Assembly (NCBI RefSeq): GCF_003668875.1
Contig: NZ_RAWM01000031.1
Coordinates: 1-64,000, forward strand
DNA: 64,000 nt
Direction of reading: 5' to 3'
Source of the DNA: Corallococcus interemptor
Lineage (GTDB): Bacteria > Myxococcota > Myxococcia > Myxococcales > Myxococcaceae
Position 1 is the first letter of the stretch. Every line of letters starts with the position of its first letter. Shown here piece after piece: positions 49,607-61,296 of the stretch. The notes under the pieces were generated by a model, which was given only the letters and a program-made list of their open reading frames with translations, was not told the origin of the DNA and made no database searches. The position numbers and the translations under genes were made by a program.

Positions 49607-51135
49607 CGCTCCCACCGCGTCCAGACGTGGCCCAGGCCAATCAACAAATCCGTGGCGATGAGCCCCATCATCCCGCGCTGCTGGGCCATCAGGTCGCCCG
49701 CGAGCCCGTGCGCGTAGACCGCCGTCCACGCGGCCTTGGGCAGCGGAATCCCCTGCGCGAGCAGCGCGCCGCACACGCCCGACAGCACGTCACCCGTGCC
49801 GCCCGTGGCCATGCCCGCGTTGCCCGTGGGGTTGATGAACACGCGCCCACCGGCCTCCGCGATGAGCGTCCGCGAGCCCTTGAGCACCACCGTGCAGTTG
49901 AGCGAGGTGGCCAGGTTCAGCGCCACGCCCACGCGGTGCGCCTGCACGTCCTTCGTCGTCCGGCCCCACAGCCGCGCCATCTCTCCCGGGTGCGGCGTGA
50001 GCAGCACGGGTCCCTTCGCATCCCGCAGCACCTTGAGGTCCTCGGCGACGGCGTTGAGCGCGTCCGCGTCCAGCACCGCGGGCACCTCCACGGACGCCAG
50101 CAGGTCCCCAATCAGCGCGCCCGTCTCCGGCCCCCGGGGAATGCCCGGCCCCATCACCAGCGCGTCCTTGCCCTCCAGCGCGGCCTTCAGCGCCTCGAGG
50201 TCACCCTTCCCCAGCGGGCCCTCGCCCGGCAGCGGGACGCCCATGATCTCCGGCGAGTGCGCCATCACCCACGGCAGCGCCTCCGGGCGCGTGGCCACGG
50301 TGACGAGCCCCGCCCCGCTGCGCAGCGCGGACAGGGCCACCATCGCCGCCGCGCCCGTCTTGCCCGGGCTGCCCGCCACCACCAGCACGTGGCCGTAGGT
50401 GCCCTTGTGCGAATCCGCGCGACGCTTCGGCAGCGCCTCCCGAGCGTCCTTCTCCTCCACGCGGAACAACTCCGCGCCGGACACCGCGCGCGTGGACTCA
50501 CCGCCCAGGCCAATGTCCACGCGCCGCACGTCGCCGCACAGCGACGCGCCGGGCTCCAGCTCATGCGCGGGCTTCACGAAGCCGAACGCCACCGTGACGT
50601 CCGCCTCCACGCACGGCGAGAAGGGCTCCGCCGTGTCGCTCTGCAACCCGGACGGCACGTCCGCGGCCACCACCTTCGCCCCCGCGCGCCGCCACCGCGC
50701 CACGGTGCCAATGGCGTCCGCGAAGATGCCTTCCGGCGCGCGCTTCAGCCCCGTGCCGAAGAGGGCATCCACCACCACGTCGCCAGGGCCGGCCTCCGGC
50801 AGCGCCTCGAAGGCGCGGGGCGATTCACCAAAGCCCTCCAGCGCCTGGAGGTTGCGCTTCGCCTCCGGGGTGAGCTTCTCGCTGTCCCCCACCAGCGCCA
50901 CCACCACCCGGCCGCCGCCCTCCAGCAGGAAGCGCGCGGCGACCAGGCCGTCCCCGCCGTTGTTGCCGGGGCCGCACAGCACCGTGAAGCGCCCGCCCGG
51001 GCCCGCGACACTCCGCGCGGCCTCCGCGAGCGCACGGCCCGCGTTCTCCATCAACAGCCCGGACGGCATCCCGTGCTTGTCCTGGGCGGCCACTTCGGCC
51101 TCGCGCATCTGGTTCGCGGTGAGCACGCGCTGCAT
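49603..51135 (-). CDS. nnr: Bifunctional NAD(P)H-hydrate epimerase/dehydratase
   Basis: 510 aa from the ATG at 51135, with GGGAGG 9 nt before it. N-terminal epimerase (~1-215): PSGLLMENAGRALAE, CGPGNNGGDGLVAARFLLE, VVDALFGTGLKRAPEG, VPSGLQSDT. C-terminal ADP-dependent dehydratase (~225-510): GTYGHVLVVAGSPGKTGAAA, VMGPGIPRGPETG, VLLTPHPGEMARLWG, NAGMATGGTGDVLSGVCGAL. Together they repair damaged NAD(P)H hydrates. Overlaps tsaE by 4 bp and lies 14 bp after acpS. Confidence 0.95.
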   Translation of the reverse strand: MQRVLTANQMREAEVAAQDKHGMPSGLLMENAGRALAEAARSVAGPGGRFTVLCGPGNNGGDGLVAARFLLEGGGRVVVALVGDSEKLTPEAKRNLQALEGFGESPRAFEALPEAGPGDVVVDALFGTGLKRAPEGIFADAIGTVARWRRAGAKVVAADVPSGLQSDTAEPFSPCVEADVTVAFGFVKPAHELEPGASLCGDVRRVDIGLGGESTRAVSGAELFRVEEKDAREALPKRRADSHKGTYGHVLVVAGSPGKTGAAAMVALSALRSGAGLVTVATRPEALPWVMAHSPEIMGVPLPGEGPLGKGDLEALKAALEGKDALVMGPGIPRGPETGALIGDLLASVEVPAVLDADALNAVAEDLKVLRDAKGPVLLTPHPGEMARLWGRTTKDVQAHRVGVALNLATSLNCTVVLKGSRTLIAEAGGRVFINPTGNAGMATGGTGDVLSGVCGALLAQGIPLPKAAWTAVYAHGLAGDLMAQQRGMMGLIATDLLIGLGHVWTRWER

Positions 51136-51149
51136 GGCTTCCAACCTCC

Positions 51150-51524
51150 CTACTTCGTCTGGAGCACCACCGTGGCCGCGGCCACGCCGGCATCATGGGT
51201 GAGCGCGAGCATCGCCTCCCACCCCCGCGCTTCCATCACCTCACGGGCCACGCCGGAGAGCACGAAGCGCGGCGGACCGCCCTCGCGCACCACCTCCATG
51301 TCCCGCCACTTCACTCCTGGAGGCACGCCCATCGCCTTCACCAGCGCCTCCTTCGCCGCGAACCTCGCCGCGTACGCGCTGGCCGCGTCGTGCCGGGGCG
51401 CGCAGTACGCGCGCTCCCCGTCGGTGTACACGCGCGCGAGGAACGCCTCCGCGCGCGGACCGGCGAGGATGCGCTGGATGCGCTCGATGGAGCAGAGGTC
51501 CAACCCCAAGCCGACGATGGGCAT
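51150..51524 (-). CDS. acpS: Holo-[acyl-carrier-protein] synthase
   Basis: 124 aa. MPIVGLGLDLCSIERIQRIL and YAARFAAKEALVKAMGVPPG, with the GxDxxxxxR and WxxKEAxxK motifs (Asp near 9, Glu-Lys in FAAKEALVK), identify the phosphopantetheinyl transferase that activates ACP from CoA. End is VTHDAG-like (ALTHDAGVAAATVVLQTK). Normal length. Sits 15 bp after pdxJ, in the usual pdxJ-acpS-nnr order. Confidence 0.95.
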   Translation of the reverse strand: MPIVGLGLDLCSIERIQRILAGPRAEAFLARVYTDGERAYCAPRHDAASAYAARFAAKEALVKAMGVPPGVKWRDMEVVREGGPPRFVLSGVAREVMEARGWEAMLALTHDAGVAAATVVLQTK

Positions 51525-51539
51525 ACGGGCTGCGTCTCC

Positions 51540-52265
51540 TCACCCCGGGTCGCGCATCAGCTCGAGCATCTCACGCACCGCGCGCTCGAAGCCCACCAGC
51601 ACCGCGCGCGCCACGATGGCGTGCCCGATGTTCAGCTCGTCGATCTCCTGGATGCGAGCAATCGCCTGCACGTTGTCGTAGTTGAGCCCGTGCCCGGCGG
51701 CCACGCCCATGCCCAGCTTGGCGCTCGCCTTGGCCGCGTCCACGATGCGCGCCAATTCCCGCGCGCGCTCCTTCTCGTTGCGCGCCTCGCAGTAGCGGCC
51801 CGTGTGCAGCTCGATGCGGTCCGCGTTCACCTTGTGCGACGCGCGCACCTGGTCCAGGTCGGGGTCGATGAACAGCGAGACGGCGATCTCCCCGTCCTTG
51901 AGGTTCTTGATGATCTTCGCGATGGACTCGCGCTGGCCGGCCACTTCCAGGCCGCCCTCGGTGGTGAGCTCCTCGCGCCGCTCGGGGACGAGCGTCACCA
52001 CGTCCGGCTTGTACTCGTAGGCGATCTTCACCATCTCCGCGGTGGCGGCCATCTCCAGGTTCAGGAGCGTCTGCACCGTCTCGCGGAGGATGCGCAGATC
52101 CCGGTCCTGGATGTGGCGCCGGTCCTCGCGCAGGTGGATGGTGATCTGCCGGGCGCCGGCCAGCTCCGCCATCGCCGCGGCCGTCACCGGATCCGGATAC
52201 ACGGTGCGCCGCGCCTGACGCAGCGTCGCCACGTGATCCACGTTGACACCCAGTCGCTGTCCCAT
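51540..52265 (-). CDS. pdxJ: Pyridoxine 5'-phosphate synthase
   Basis: 241 aa. [90 protein letters not shown] and [16 protein letters not shown] are textbook PdxJ motifs. It condenses 1-deoxyxylulose-5-phosphate with amino-acetone phosphate in vitamin B6 synthesis. 101 bp after glmM, so it may have its own promoter or form the second half of the operon. Confidence 0.96.
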   Translation of the reverse strand: MGQRLGVNVDHVATLRQARRTVYPDPVTAAAMAELAGARQITIHLREDRRHIQDRDLRILRETVQTLLNLEMAATAEMVKIAYEYKPDVVTLVPERREELTTEGGLEVAGQRESIAKIIKNLKDGEIAVSLFIDPDLDQVRASHKVNADRIELHTGRYCEARNEKERARELARIVDAAKASAKLGMGVAAGHGLNYDNVQAIARIQEIDELNIGHAIVARAVLVGFERAVREMLELMRDPG

Positions 52266-52366
52266 CGTCCCGCTCCTTGCGCTGGCGCGGTGCGGGATTG
52301 TCCAGGGACCCGGGCCCGCGCCGGCCCCTCTATTCGTGGCCGGCGTCCGGAAGTCAACCGCTGTCG

Positions 52367-53761
52367 CTAACCGTTGAGCGCCTTGGAGAGCGCCTCGACG
52401 ATTTCGCGGGCGTACGCCTCGTTGCGCGCCGCGTCCTCGCCTTCAATCAGCACGCGGGCCTTGGGCTCCGTGCCGGAGAAGCGCACCAGCACGCGGCCGT
52501 TGCTGCCCAGCTTCTGCTCCACGTTCTTGATGGCCTTCATCACCGTGGGCAGCTCACCCAGCTCCTTCTTCTGCTTCACGACGACGTTGAGCAGCGTCTG
52601 GGGCACCGGCTGGAAGATGGAGGCCAGCTCCGACAGCGGCTTCTGCTGACGGCACATGACGGCCAGCAGCTGCAGCGCCGCGAGCGTGCCGTCGCCCGTG
52701 GTGGTGTGGTTCAGGAAGATGAGGTGGCCGCTCTGCTCGCCGCCCAGGCTGTAGCCGTTGCGGCGCATCTCGTCCACGACGTGCCGGTCGCCCACGCGAG
52801 TGCGGACCACCTTCACGCCCCACTGGGACACCGCGCGCTCCAGGCCGATGTTGCTCATCACCGTGGAGACGAGCGTCTTCTTCTTCAGCTCCTTGCGCGC
52901 GACGAGCTCACCCGTGCAGATGGCCATGATGGCATCGCCGTCCACGACGTTGCCCTTCTCGTCCACGACGATGAGGCGGTCCGCGTCGCCGTCCAGCGCG
53001 ATGCCCAGGTGGGCGCCGTGCTTCACCACGGCCTTGGCCAGGCCCTCCGGGTGGAGCGCGCCGCACTTGTGGTTGATGTTCTTGCCGTCCGGGGACACGC
53101 CCAGCGCGATGACCTTCGCGCCCAGCTCCTCCAGCACCGCGGGCGCCGTGCGGTACGCCGCGCCGTTGGCGCAGTCCACCACGATGGTCATCCCCTCCAG
53201 CGTCAGCTCGCGGGGAAACGTGGCCTTCAGGTAGACGATGTAGCGGCCGCGCGCGTCGTCCAGGCGGATGGCCCGGCCAATCTTCGTCGCCGTGGGGCGG
53301 ATGTTGTCGATTTCGCCGCTGGAGACCAGCTCTTCAATCTTCGCTTCGGTCTCGTCCGGCAGCTTGAAGCCGTCGCGCCAGAAGAACTTGATGCCGTTGT
53401 CCTGGTACGGGTTGTGGGACGCCGAGATGACGGCGCCCGCGTCCGCGCGCATGGACGTGGTGAGGTTGGAGATGCCGGGCGTGGGCAGCGGGCCCACCTG
53501 CTCCACGTCGACGCCCATGGAGATGAGGCCGGCGGACAGGGCCTGCTCCAGCATGTAGCCGGACAGGCGCGTGTCCTTGCCCACGATGACGCGGTGGCGG
53601 TGCGGACCGTTGCGGATGAGGTACGCGAGGGCGCGGCCCAGCTTCATCGCGACCTCGGCCGTCATCGGATAGACGTTCGCCACGCCACGGACGCCGTCCG
53701 TGCCGAACAGCCTTTCCGTCTTCTGCGCTTCCTTCGGGGGCATGTCCATCCTGTACGCCAT
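52367..53761 (-). CDS. glmM: Phosphoglucosamine mutase
   Basis: 464 aa from ATG at 53761 with AGGTGGAG upstream. [14 protein letters not shown] start, phosphoserine loop [18 protein letters not shown] (Ser ~112), Mg loop [14 protein letters not shown], sugar loop [20 protein letters not shown] and phosphate loop [18 protein letters not shown]. It converts GlcN-6-P to GlcN-1-P for peptidoglycan and LPS. Classic folP-glmM order. Confidence 0.96.
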   Translation of the reverse strand: MAYRMDMPPKEAQKTERLFGTDGVRGVANVYPMTAEVAMKLGRALAYLIRNGPHRHRVIVGKDTRLSGYMLEQALSAGLISMGVDVEQVGPLPTPGISNLTTSMRADAGAVISASHNPYQDNGIKFFWRDGFKLPDETEAKIEELVSSGEIDNIRPTATKIGRAIRLDDARGRYIVYLKATFPRELTLEGMTIVVDCANGAAYRTAPAVLEELGAKVIALGVSPDGKNINHKCGALHPEGLAKAVVKHGAHLGIALDGDADRLIVVDEKGNVVDGDAIMAICTGELVARKELKKKTLVSTVMSNIGLERAVSQWGVKVVRTRVGDRHVVDEMRRNGYSLGGEQSGHLIFLNHTTTGDGTLAALQLLAVMCRQQKPLSELASIFQPVPQTLLNVVVKQKKELGELPTVMKAIKNVEQKLGSNGRVLVRFSGTEPKARVLIEGEDAARNEAYAREIVEALSKALNG

Positions 53762-53925
53762 GTGTGCCGCTCCACCTTTCCCATTGCCGGAAGGGCTCCG
53801 GCCACTCGCGTCCGGGGCTTATACCCCGTCCGGCACGTGGGCCCGAAGCTAGGGATGCGGTGCCACCCAGGCAAGCGCCCAGGCATGCTGAACCTGCTTG
53901 TCTACGACGCCAGGGCTTGCGCCCG

Positions 53926-55149
53926 TCAGCCGCCGTACAGGTCACCGCCACCCCGGGCCCGCCGGATGGCGTCCGCCACCGCCAGCGCGTCCCGGGCCTC
54001 GCCCACGTCGTGCACCCGCACCACGTCCGCGCCCCCCATCACGGCCATGGCCGCCACGGAGCCCAGGGTGGCCGCCAGGCGCTCCTGGGGGCCCTTGCCG
54101 CCCGCAAGCTTCCCGAGGAAGGACTTGCGGCTGGTGCCCACCAGCAGGGGCTGTCCCAGCCCGCGCAGCTCCTCCAGGCGGCGCAAGAGGAAGAGGTTGT
54201 GCTCCAGCGTCTTGCCGAACCCGATGCCCGGGTCCAGCAGGATGCGCCCGCGCGGGATGCCCGCCTCGGTGGCGGTGAACATCCCCTCCTCCAGGTAGTC
54301 CATCACCTCGGCCACCACGTCCTGGTAGCGGGGGGCCTCCTGCATCGTCCTGGGCATCCCCTGGGTGTGCATCAGGCAACACGCCGCGCCCGCCGCGGCC
54401 ACCACGCCGGCCAGCGCCGGGTCCGCGTGGAAGCCGGTGACGTCGTTGATGAGGTGGGCGCCGGCCTTGAGGGCCTCCTTCGCCACCGCCGCCTTCATGG
54501 TGTCCACGGAGATGGGCACGGTGGAGCGGCGCTTGATGCCCTCCACGACCTTGAGGACGCGCGACAGCTCCTCGTCCGCGGACACCGGCAGCGAGCCCGG
54601 CCGGGTGGACTCCCCGCCCACGTCGACGATGTCCGCGCCCGCGTCCACCAGCTTCAGCGCGTGCTCCACGGCGCTGTCCGCGTCCGGGAGGCTGCCGCCG
54701 TCGGAGAAGCTGTCCGGCGTCACGTTCACCACGCCCATGAGGTACGTGCGCGCGCCCCACTCGAACCGGCGGCCGCTCAGGGTCAGCGCCGTCATGGGCG
54801 TGGGGGACAGCACCTCCTCCAGCACGCGCGCCAGGCCGTCCGTGCGCGGGGACTTGCGGGCGAGCGAAATCAGCCGGTCGAACTGCTGGCGGCTGCCGGA
54901 CAGGAGCACCTCGCCGGGGTGGTCCACGTGGACACCGGGCGTCCAGGTGGGCAGCTTCTCGCGCTCCTTGGAGCCGTACGGAGGCACCAGCTCCTCCTCG
55001 TAGGAGGGGCGGCCCCCGGTGACGAGCACGTGCGCATAGCCCAGCTCGCGCGTCAGGTGCTCGCGCATGCGCGGCGACAGGTTCAGCCGGCGCAGGACGA
55101 GCGACAGGTCCTCGGGACGGTCTCGCGAGATGAGGCGGGCACGCAGCAC
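53926..55149 (-). CDS. folP: Dihydropteroate synthase with N-terminal extension
   Basis: 407 aa from GTG at 55149 (AAGGGGACC upstream). Residues ~135-407 are a complete DHPS: TYLMGVVNVTPDSFSDGG, AGADIVDVGGESTRPGS, VPISVDTMKAAVAKEALKAG, INDVTGFHADPALAG, LMHTQGMPRTMQ, LLDPGIGFGKTLEHNLFLLR and LLVGTSRKSFLGKL. The first ~135 residues (LRARLISRDRPEDLSLVLRR, LGYAHVLVTGGRPSYEEELV, HVDHPGEVLLSGSRQQFDRL) are an extension that ordinary ~280-aa enzymes lack; function unknown. It makes dihydropteroate for folate and is the sulfonamide target. Confidence 0.94.
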   Translation of the reverse strand: MLRARLISRDRPEDLSLVLRRLNLSPRMREHLTRELGYAHVLVTGGRPSYEEELVPPYGSKEREKLPTWTPGVHVDHPGEVLLSGSRQQFDRLISLARKSPRTDGLARVLEEVLSPTPMTALTLSGRRFEWGARTYLMGVVNVTPDSFSDGGSLPDADSAVEHALKLVDAGADIVDVGGESTRPGSLPVSADEELSRVLKVVEGIKRRSTVPISVDTMKAAVAKEALKAGAHLINDVTGFHADPALAGVVAAAGAACCLMHTQGMPRTMQEAPRYQDVVAEVMDYLEEGMFTATEAGIPRGRILLDPGIGFGKTLEHNLFLLRRLEELRGLGQPLLVGTSRKSFLGKLAGGKGPQERLAATLGSVAAMAVMGGADVVRVHDVGEARDALAVADAIRRARGGGDLYGG

Positions 55150-55292
55150 GTTCAGGTCCCCTTCAGAGCGTGAGGGCGGTGAATCAGTGTCGCCGCTTCG
55201 CCGGGTCCAGGGAAGAGAGGACGACAGGAACGCGCACGGGGCCCGGCGCCTCGCGAGCAAGGCACCGGACCCTGCGTCAGCGCGTCACATGC

Positions 55293-57320
55293 CTACGGTG
55301 TGAACTGGATGAGCCCCATGTCCGTCTGCCCCGACGACACGAACGTCGTGGCGCCCACCGGCGTGGAGCCCTCGAACGTGAAGGCCACCCGGGTGGAGCC
55401 GTCCGGCAGCACCGCCATGAACGCGTTGGACGCCCGGGGTCCCAGCATGCGCGACCAGCGGTGGGCCCCCGTGGGGCTGTAGCTGGCCACGAACCGGATC
55501 CCGCGGCCCTGGGGCTGGCCGGCCGTGCCCAGCACGCCGCCGCCGAAGTCGAACGTGTCCGTCGACACGCTGCCGTTCACCAGGATGTTGCCCGCGCCAT
55601 CCACCGCCACCTGCCTGGCCACGTCTCCGCCGGGCTCGGTCGTCAGCACGCGCACCCAGCCCTCGCCGCCGGACGCGGTGAGCGTGCCGAAGACGCCGTC
55701 ATCCGGCACGATGTCGTGCATGGGGTCGTAGCTCGAATACGTCTGGCCCTTGAAGGTGAACGTCCCGTTGAAGCCCCCCGCGAACGCCACGCCCCCATCG
55801 GGCAGGGCCGCCAGTCCGCGGATGCGGCCGACGCTGCCGTTCAGCCCATAGCCCCACACCGGAGCGCCGGCGGGCGTGAAGCGCGCCACGAAGCCCGTCC
55901 CCACGCGCTTGCCCGGGCCCGCGAGGACGGGGTTGTTGCCGCGGCCTCCCATCAGGATGTTGCCGTTGGCATCCGTGGTGAGCGCGTTCGCCTCGGTGTA
56001 TTCGTCCAGGGTCTCGAAGGCCTGCGACCACTGGTGGCCGCCGTTGTAGTCGTACTTCACCAGGAAGAGGGACTGGGTCTGATCATCCCGGGACTCGCTC
56101 ATCGCCCCCGCGTAGAGCTCACTGCCACCCAGGTTCGTGTAGCCCTCGAAGTGGCCCGCGACGATGACGCTCCCGTTGGCGTCGGTGGCGACGACGGTGG
56201 GAATGACGATGGAGCCGTAGATCTGGCCCTCCCCCCACCCTGGCCGCTTCTCCGCGCGGAAGCCGCGCGCCCAGACGGGGTTTCCGGTGGGGGACAGCTT
56301 CAGCACGAACATCCCCGTGCCGGCATTGATGGGCTGCAGCGGACCGGTGCCGAAGTCCGGGCTGCCCTGGTAGGTGCCCACCACCAGCACGTTGCCCACC
56401 GGCGTCACCGTCATCGCCCCCAACTCGACCTGCTGCCCCACCCCGTACGCGCGCGACCACTGGTGCTGGGCCGCGTTGTTGAAGCGCGCCACCAGGAATC
56501 CCGAGGGCCCCGGCAGCGGCGCGCCTCCCGCTTGCGCCGGGCCGTCGAAGTACCCGCCCCCCAGCACGAAGCCGGTGCCATCCGGCAGGTTGAACAGCCC
56601 CGCCGCGGACTCCCGCGCCGCGCCCCCCAGCGTCTTCGCCCAGGTCTGGGAGGGCGTGCTGCTGCCCCGGTAGGTGCACCAGTCGTAGCGGTAGACCGTG
56701 TCCAGCTGCGGCCTGCGCGAAACGTTGGACGCCTCGAGCGAGGAGAACTCCGCCCCGTCATCCCCCAGCGGGAGGACGCCCACGTCGAAGGTGTGGCGGT
56801 CGAGCACCGCGCCCTTCACGTCCGCCGTCAGCCAGGCGTCGTTGGCGACGGAGGCCACGGTGGCCACCGCGGCGCCCTCCGTCGGCCGGGTGTTCCAGGT
56901 GACGGCGGGCGGATAGGCGCCTCCCGTCACCGGATGGAGCGACACGCCCGTGTTCGTCCCCTGCTTCGCGTACAGCCGCAGCCGCGCCTGGATGAGCTCG
57001 CCGCCCTCCCCCGCCAGCTGGAAGCGCAGATACGACTGGTAGCGCGTGGGGGCCGCGTCCACGTACAGCGTGGACCCGGTGCTCATGTTCAGGTCCGGCT
57101 GATCAGCGCGCACCGACGCGTCGGTCACCGTCACCAGGGTCCTTGCGTCCAGGTACGTCTGAGGCTGGCACGAGGCGGGCAGCGCCGCCTGCTCCACCGC
57201 CTTCAACGCCCCGTCCTGGACGTCATCCTCCGCCCCTGTCGCTCCGCCGCACCGTGGCAACACCGCCAGCATCGCCAACGCCGCTGCCCCCTGCGCTCCC
57301 CGCTTCCATCCATTCCGCAT
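55293..57320 (-). CDS. Lipoprotein with DNRLRE/CBM96-like domain and beta-propeller repeats
   Basis: 675 aa. Signal peptide with lipobox-like LAVLPRC. Residues ~50-215 form a DNRLRE/CBM96-type jelly roll (STLYVDAAPTRYQSYLRFQL, LIQARLRLYAKQGTN, VTWNTRPTEG, FDVGVLPLGDDG). From ~230 to the end come SBBP/NHL-like propeller blades (ARESAAGLFNLPDGTGFVLG, VTPVGNVLVVGTYQGSPDFG, ALTTDANGNILMGGRGN, QVAVDGAGNILVNGSVSTDTF). A surface-exposed, probably sugar- or matrix-related protein; function unknown. It interrupts the otherwise conserved ftsH-folP order. Confidence 0.82.
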   Translation of the reverse strand: MRNGWKRGAQGAAALAMLAVLPRCGGATGAEDDVQDGALKAVEQAALPASCQPQTYLDARTLVTVTDASVRADQPDLNMSTGSTLYVDAAPTRYQSYLRFQLAGEGGELIQARLRLYAKQGTNTGVSLHPVTGGAYPPAVTWNTRPTEGAAVATVASVANDAWLTADVKGAVLDRHTFDVGVLPLGDDGAEFSSLEASNVSRRPQLDTVYRYDWCTYRGSSTPSQTWAKTLGGAARESAAGLFNLPDGTGFVLGGGYFDGPAQAGGAPLPGPSGFLVARFNNAAQHQWSRAYGVGQQVELGAMTVTPVGNVLVVGTYQGSPDFGTGPLQPINAGTGMFVLKLSPTGNPVWARGFRAEKRPGWGEGQIYGSIVIPTVVATDANGSVIVAGHFEGYTNLGGSELYAGAMSESRDDQTQSLFLVKYDYNGGHQWSQAFETLDEYTEANALTTDANGNILMGGRGNNPVLAGPGKRVGTGFVARFTPAGAPVWGYGLNGSVGRIRGLAALPDGGVAFAGGFNGTFTFKGQTYSSYDPMHDIVPDDGVFGTLTASGGEGWVRVLTTEPGGDVARQVAVDGAGNILVNGSVSTDTFDFGGGVLGTAGQPQGRGIRFVASYSPTGAHRWSRMLGPRASNAFMAVLPDGSTRVAFTFEGSTPVGATTFVSSGQTDMGLIQFTP

Positions 57321-57479
57321 TGTCTTGGCCGTCCCCCACGAGGCCTTCCCAGCCCCGCGGTTCGTCCAAATTGCATCCGTGGTGCCAGCGAGAATCCGCT
57401 CGCGGACAGGGGACCTGCCCTCCAGGGAGGGAATGCGGAGGGCCCGGAGTGGCGCCAGGAGTTCACAAAGACAAACGAA

Positions 57480-57511
57480 AAGGCCCTCCCCGTTTCCACG
57501 GGAAGGGCCTT
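57480..57511 (-). terminator. Intrinsic terminator after ftsH
   Basis: AAGGCCCT and AGGGCCTT arms, extended by CCCG/CGGG with one mismatch, loop TTTCCA; on the minus strand it is followed by TTTTCGTTTGTC. It stands 31 bp after the ftsH stop, so ftsH and the lipoprotein gene are probably separate units. Confidence 0.85.
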
Positions 57512-57541
57512 CGTCACTTCAGGAGGACGCCTTGAGAGGCT

Positions 57542-59458
<1,917 letters not shown>

Positions 59459-59639
59459 GTTTCAGCTGCCCTTTCGGTACTCGGCGGGATGAGGGCCGTG
59501 CCAGGAGGAACCCTGGCGAAGTTCGTCATGTGCCCGGCGCCCGCCCGTGTGCAGGCCAGCGACGGACCGTATCAGCAACAGTAAAAAGCCCTCAACTATT
59601 TAGGGGACCGTGACCATCCCCCGTTTTCGAGCTTCGACT

Positions 59640-61007
59640 CTATAACGGAGGGGTCTTCCGTTCGCTTGTGGCCAGCGGAAGGGCCCACAACGAGTGTCGG
59701 GAAGCCACCTCGTGCGATGGCGCATGGGGTTCGACGGAGCGCGGCAGGATGCCGGGGAGCCACAGCGGCTCACCATGCGCGTCCACCACGACGGGCTGCG
59801 CGTCGCGCGCTTCCGACGGGACGCGGGCATCCACCAGCGCGTCCTGCACCTTGCGGTGGCCCGCGCGCGTCCGGACGCGGTCTCCCTGCTGCCTCGAACG
59901 CACCGTGAGAGGCCACGCCGTGTCCACCTCCAACACCAGGGCCAACACGCCTGGGGGAGGCATTCCTTCCGCCACCTGGAAGCGCCATGCGCCAAAGTCG
60001 CCGAGGGCCCCCGGCCCCGGGAGCAGGAGCGGCGCGGGCGGCGCTTCCCGTCCAGGCCCCACGCAGCGCACCCGCCCGCCGGTGGCCTTGAGCTGGAGCC
60101 CGTCGCTGAGCGGCATGACGCCCCCGCGAGCCACCACCTCCCTCGCGCGCGCCAGCGTGGCGTGGTCCACCCGCGCGCCCGCCGTGCCCAGCAGCCGTGC
60201 GAGCACGCGGCGCGACAGCGGAGGCTCCAGCGCGCGCAGCCCCACGGCATCCAGCCCGCCCCCGGGCACCACCAGCCGCTCCCAGGCCGCGTCCGCCATG
60301 TTGGCGAGCAGGGCTTCGTCCTCGGAGGCGAGCCGCGCGAAGGTGGCCAGGTGCTCCACGGTGCTGAAGCCCGCGGCCCGGTGCAGCGCGGGCAGCACGT
60401 CCTGGCGCACGCGCGTGCGGAAGAAGGACGGGTCCGCGTTCATCGGATCGCTCACGAACTCCACCCCCTCGGTGGCCAGGAAGGCGAGCACGTCCTCGCG
60501 CGAGCACGCGAGCAGCGGGCGGAGCAGCGTGGAGGCGCGCGCGTGGATGGCCCGCGCGCCCTTCAGCGCCGTTCCCCGCGCCAGGCGCATCAGCAGCGTC
60601 TCCGCCTGGTCGTCCAGCGTGTGGCCCGTGGCGATGAAGTCCAGGCCGCGCTCCTGGCGCAGGACCTCCAGGGTCGCGTAGCGCGCCTCCCTCGCCCGCG
60701 CCTCCAGGCCTGCACCGGGGACGAGCTCCAGCCGCCGGACGTGGCAGGTCAGGCCCAGGCGCGTGGCCAGCCCCACGACGGAGGTCACCTCCTCCGCGGC
60801 CTCCGCGCGCAGGCCATGGTCCACCGTGGCCACCTCCACGCGCATCGCCAGCGCCTCACGCACGCGCGCCGTTCCAACGAGGAGCGCGGTGGAGTCCGCG
60901 CCGCCGGAGACCGCGAGCAGCACCGAGCGCGAGGCGGCGCCGTGCTCGGCATAGGAGCGGGCGAGCGCGGCGGGCAGCGGGGAACTTTCGAAAGACGCGC
61001 GGGGCAT
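59640..61007 (-). CDS. tilS: tRNA(Ile)-lysidine synthetase
   Basis: 455 aa. The PP-loop SVLLAVSGGADSTALLV (~29-43) with VDHGLRAEAAEEV, FIATGHTLDDQAETLLMRLA and FFRTRVRQDVLPAL are TilS hallmarks; the C-terminal part has RSRQQGDRVRTRAGHRKVQD. It makes lysidine at C34 of tRNA-Ile(CAU). The adjacent ftsH starts 182 bp downstream in the standard pairing. It reads divergently from the sRNA candidate. Confidence 0.95.
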   Translation of the reverse strand: MPRASFESSPLPAALARSYAEHGAASRSVLLAVSGGADSTALLVGTARVREALAMRVEVATVDHGLRAEAAEEVTSVVGLATRLGLTCHVRRLELVPGAGLEARAREARYATLEVLRQERGLDFIATGHTLDDQAETLLMRLARGTALKGARAIHARASTLLRPLLACSREDVLAFLATEGVEFVSDPMNADPSFFRTRVRQDVLPALHRAAGFSTVEHLATFARLASEDEALLANMADAAWERLVVPGGGLDAVGLRALEPPLSRRVLARLLGTAGARVDHATLARAREVVARGGVMPLSDGLQLKATGGRVRCVGPGREAPPAPLLLPGPGALGDFGAWRFQVAEGMPPPGVLALVLEVDTAWPLTVRSRQQGDRVRTRAGHRKVQDALVDARVPSEARDAQPVVVDAHGEPLWLPGILPRSVEPHAPSHEVASRHSLWALPLATSERKTPPL

Positions 61008-61141
61008 GGCGCCAGCGTTCGGAATGGAGTGTGGGGTGGCCGGGTTACAGATTCGCGGTGGACGGAAGGCGTGGGAAGGCAGTCGATGATTCCCACAACG
61101 GCGGAACGCGGGGCGGAAATAGAACGGCGCCTCGCGGTTGT

Positions 61142-61157
61142 TGGCTGGAACGTTCTG
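61142..61157 (+). promoter_or_regulatory. Weak sigma54-like promoter before the sRNA candidate
   Basis: TTGGCTG-N5-TTCTG: GG at 61143-61144, then ten bases, then CT where GC is standard. It fits the -24 half and only partly the -12 half. A start about 12 nt later would be ~61168, exactly where the first stem of the RNA candidate opens. Confidence 0.35.
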
Positions 61158-61167
61158 GACTTCATGA

Positions 61168-61296
61168 CGTTGGACCTAGGGGTCCCCCCCCTCCCCCTCT
61201 GGGTCCACGGGGCCGCTCGGAGATTCGCTCCCTGCGGTCCCTCTTTCCGGAACGCCCCGGTCTCCCTCGCGGAGGCCGGGGCGTTTCTCTTTTTTC
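61168..61296 (+). ncRNA. pxr: Pxr-like small RNA candidate (three stem-loops, C-rich first loop)
   Basis: A plus-strand stretch with no coding support folds into three stem-loops. SL1 61171-61207: TGGACC pairs with GGTCCA and AGGGG with CCCCT, leaving a loop containing eight consecutive C. SL2 61209-61241: GGGGCCGC with GCGGTCCC around an inner GGAG-ATTCG-CTCC hairpin. SL3 61251-61285: a 15-bp terminator stem followed by six T. The Pxr sRNA of Myxococcus xanthus, a negative regulator of fruiting-body formation, has three stem-loops, a C-run in the first loop and a terminator as SL3, with a sigma54 promoter. The match is from remembered architecture, not sequence alignment. ~129 nt; start approximate. 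Confidence 0.6.
61251..61296 (+). terminator. Strong intrinsic terminator (SL3 of the sRNA candidate)
   Basis: AACGCCCCGGTCTCC pairs with GGAGGCCGGGGCGTT (one wobble pair), 5-nt loop CTCGC, then TTTCTCTTTTTT. Only the plus strand has the T-run, yet no plus-strand protein gene lies upstream; this is the key evidence for a non-coding transcript. Confidence 0.9.
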
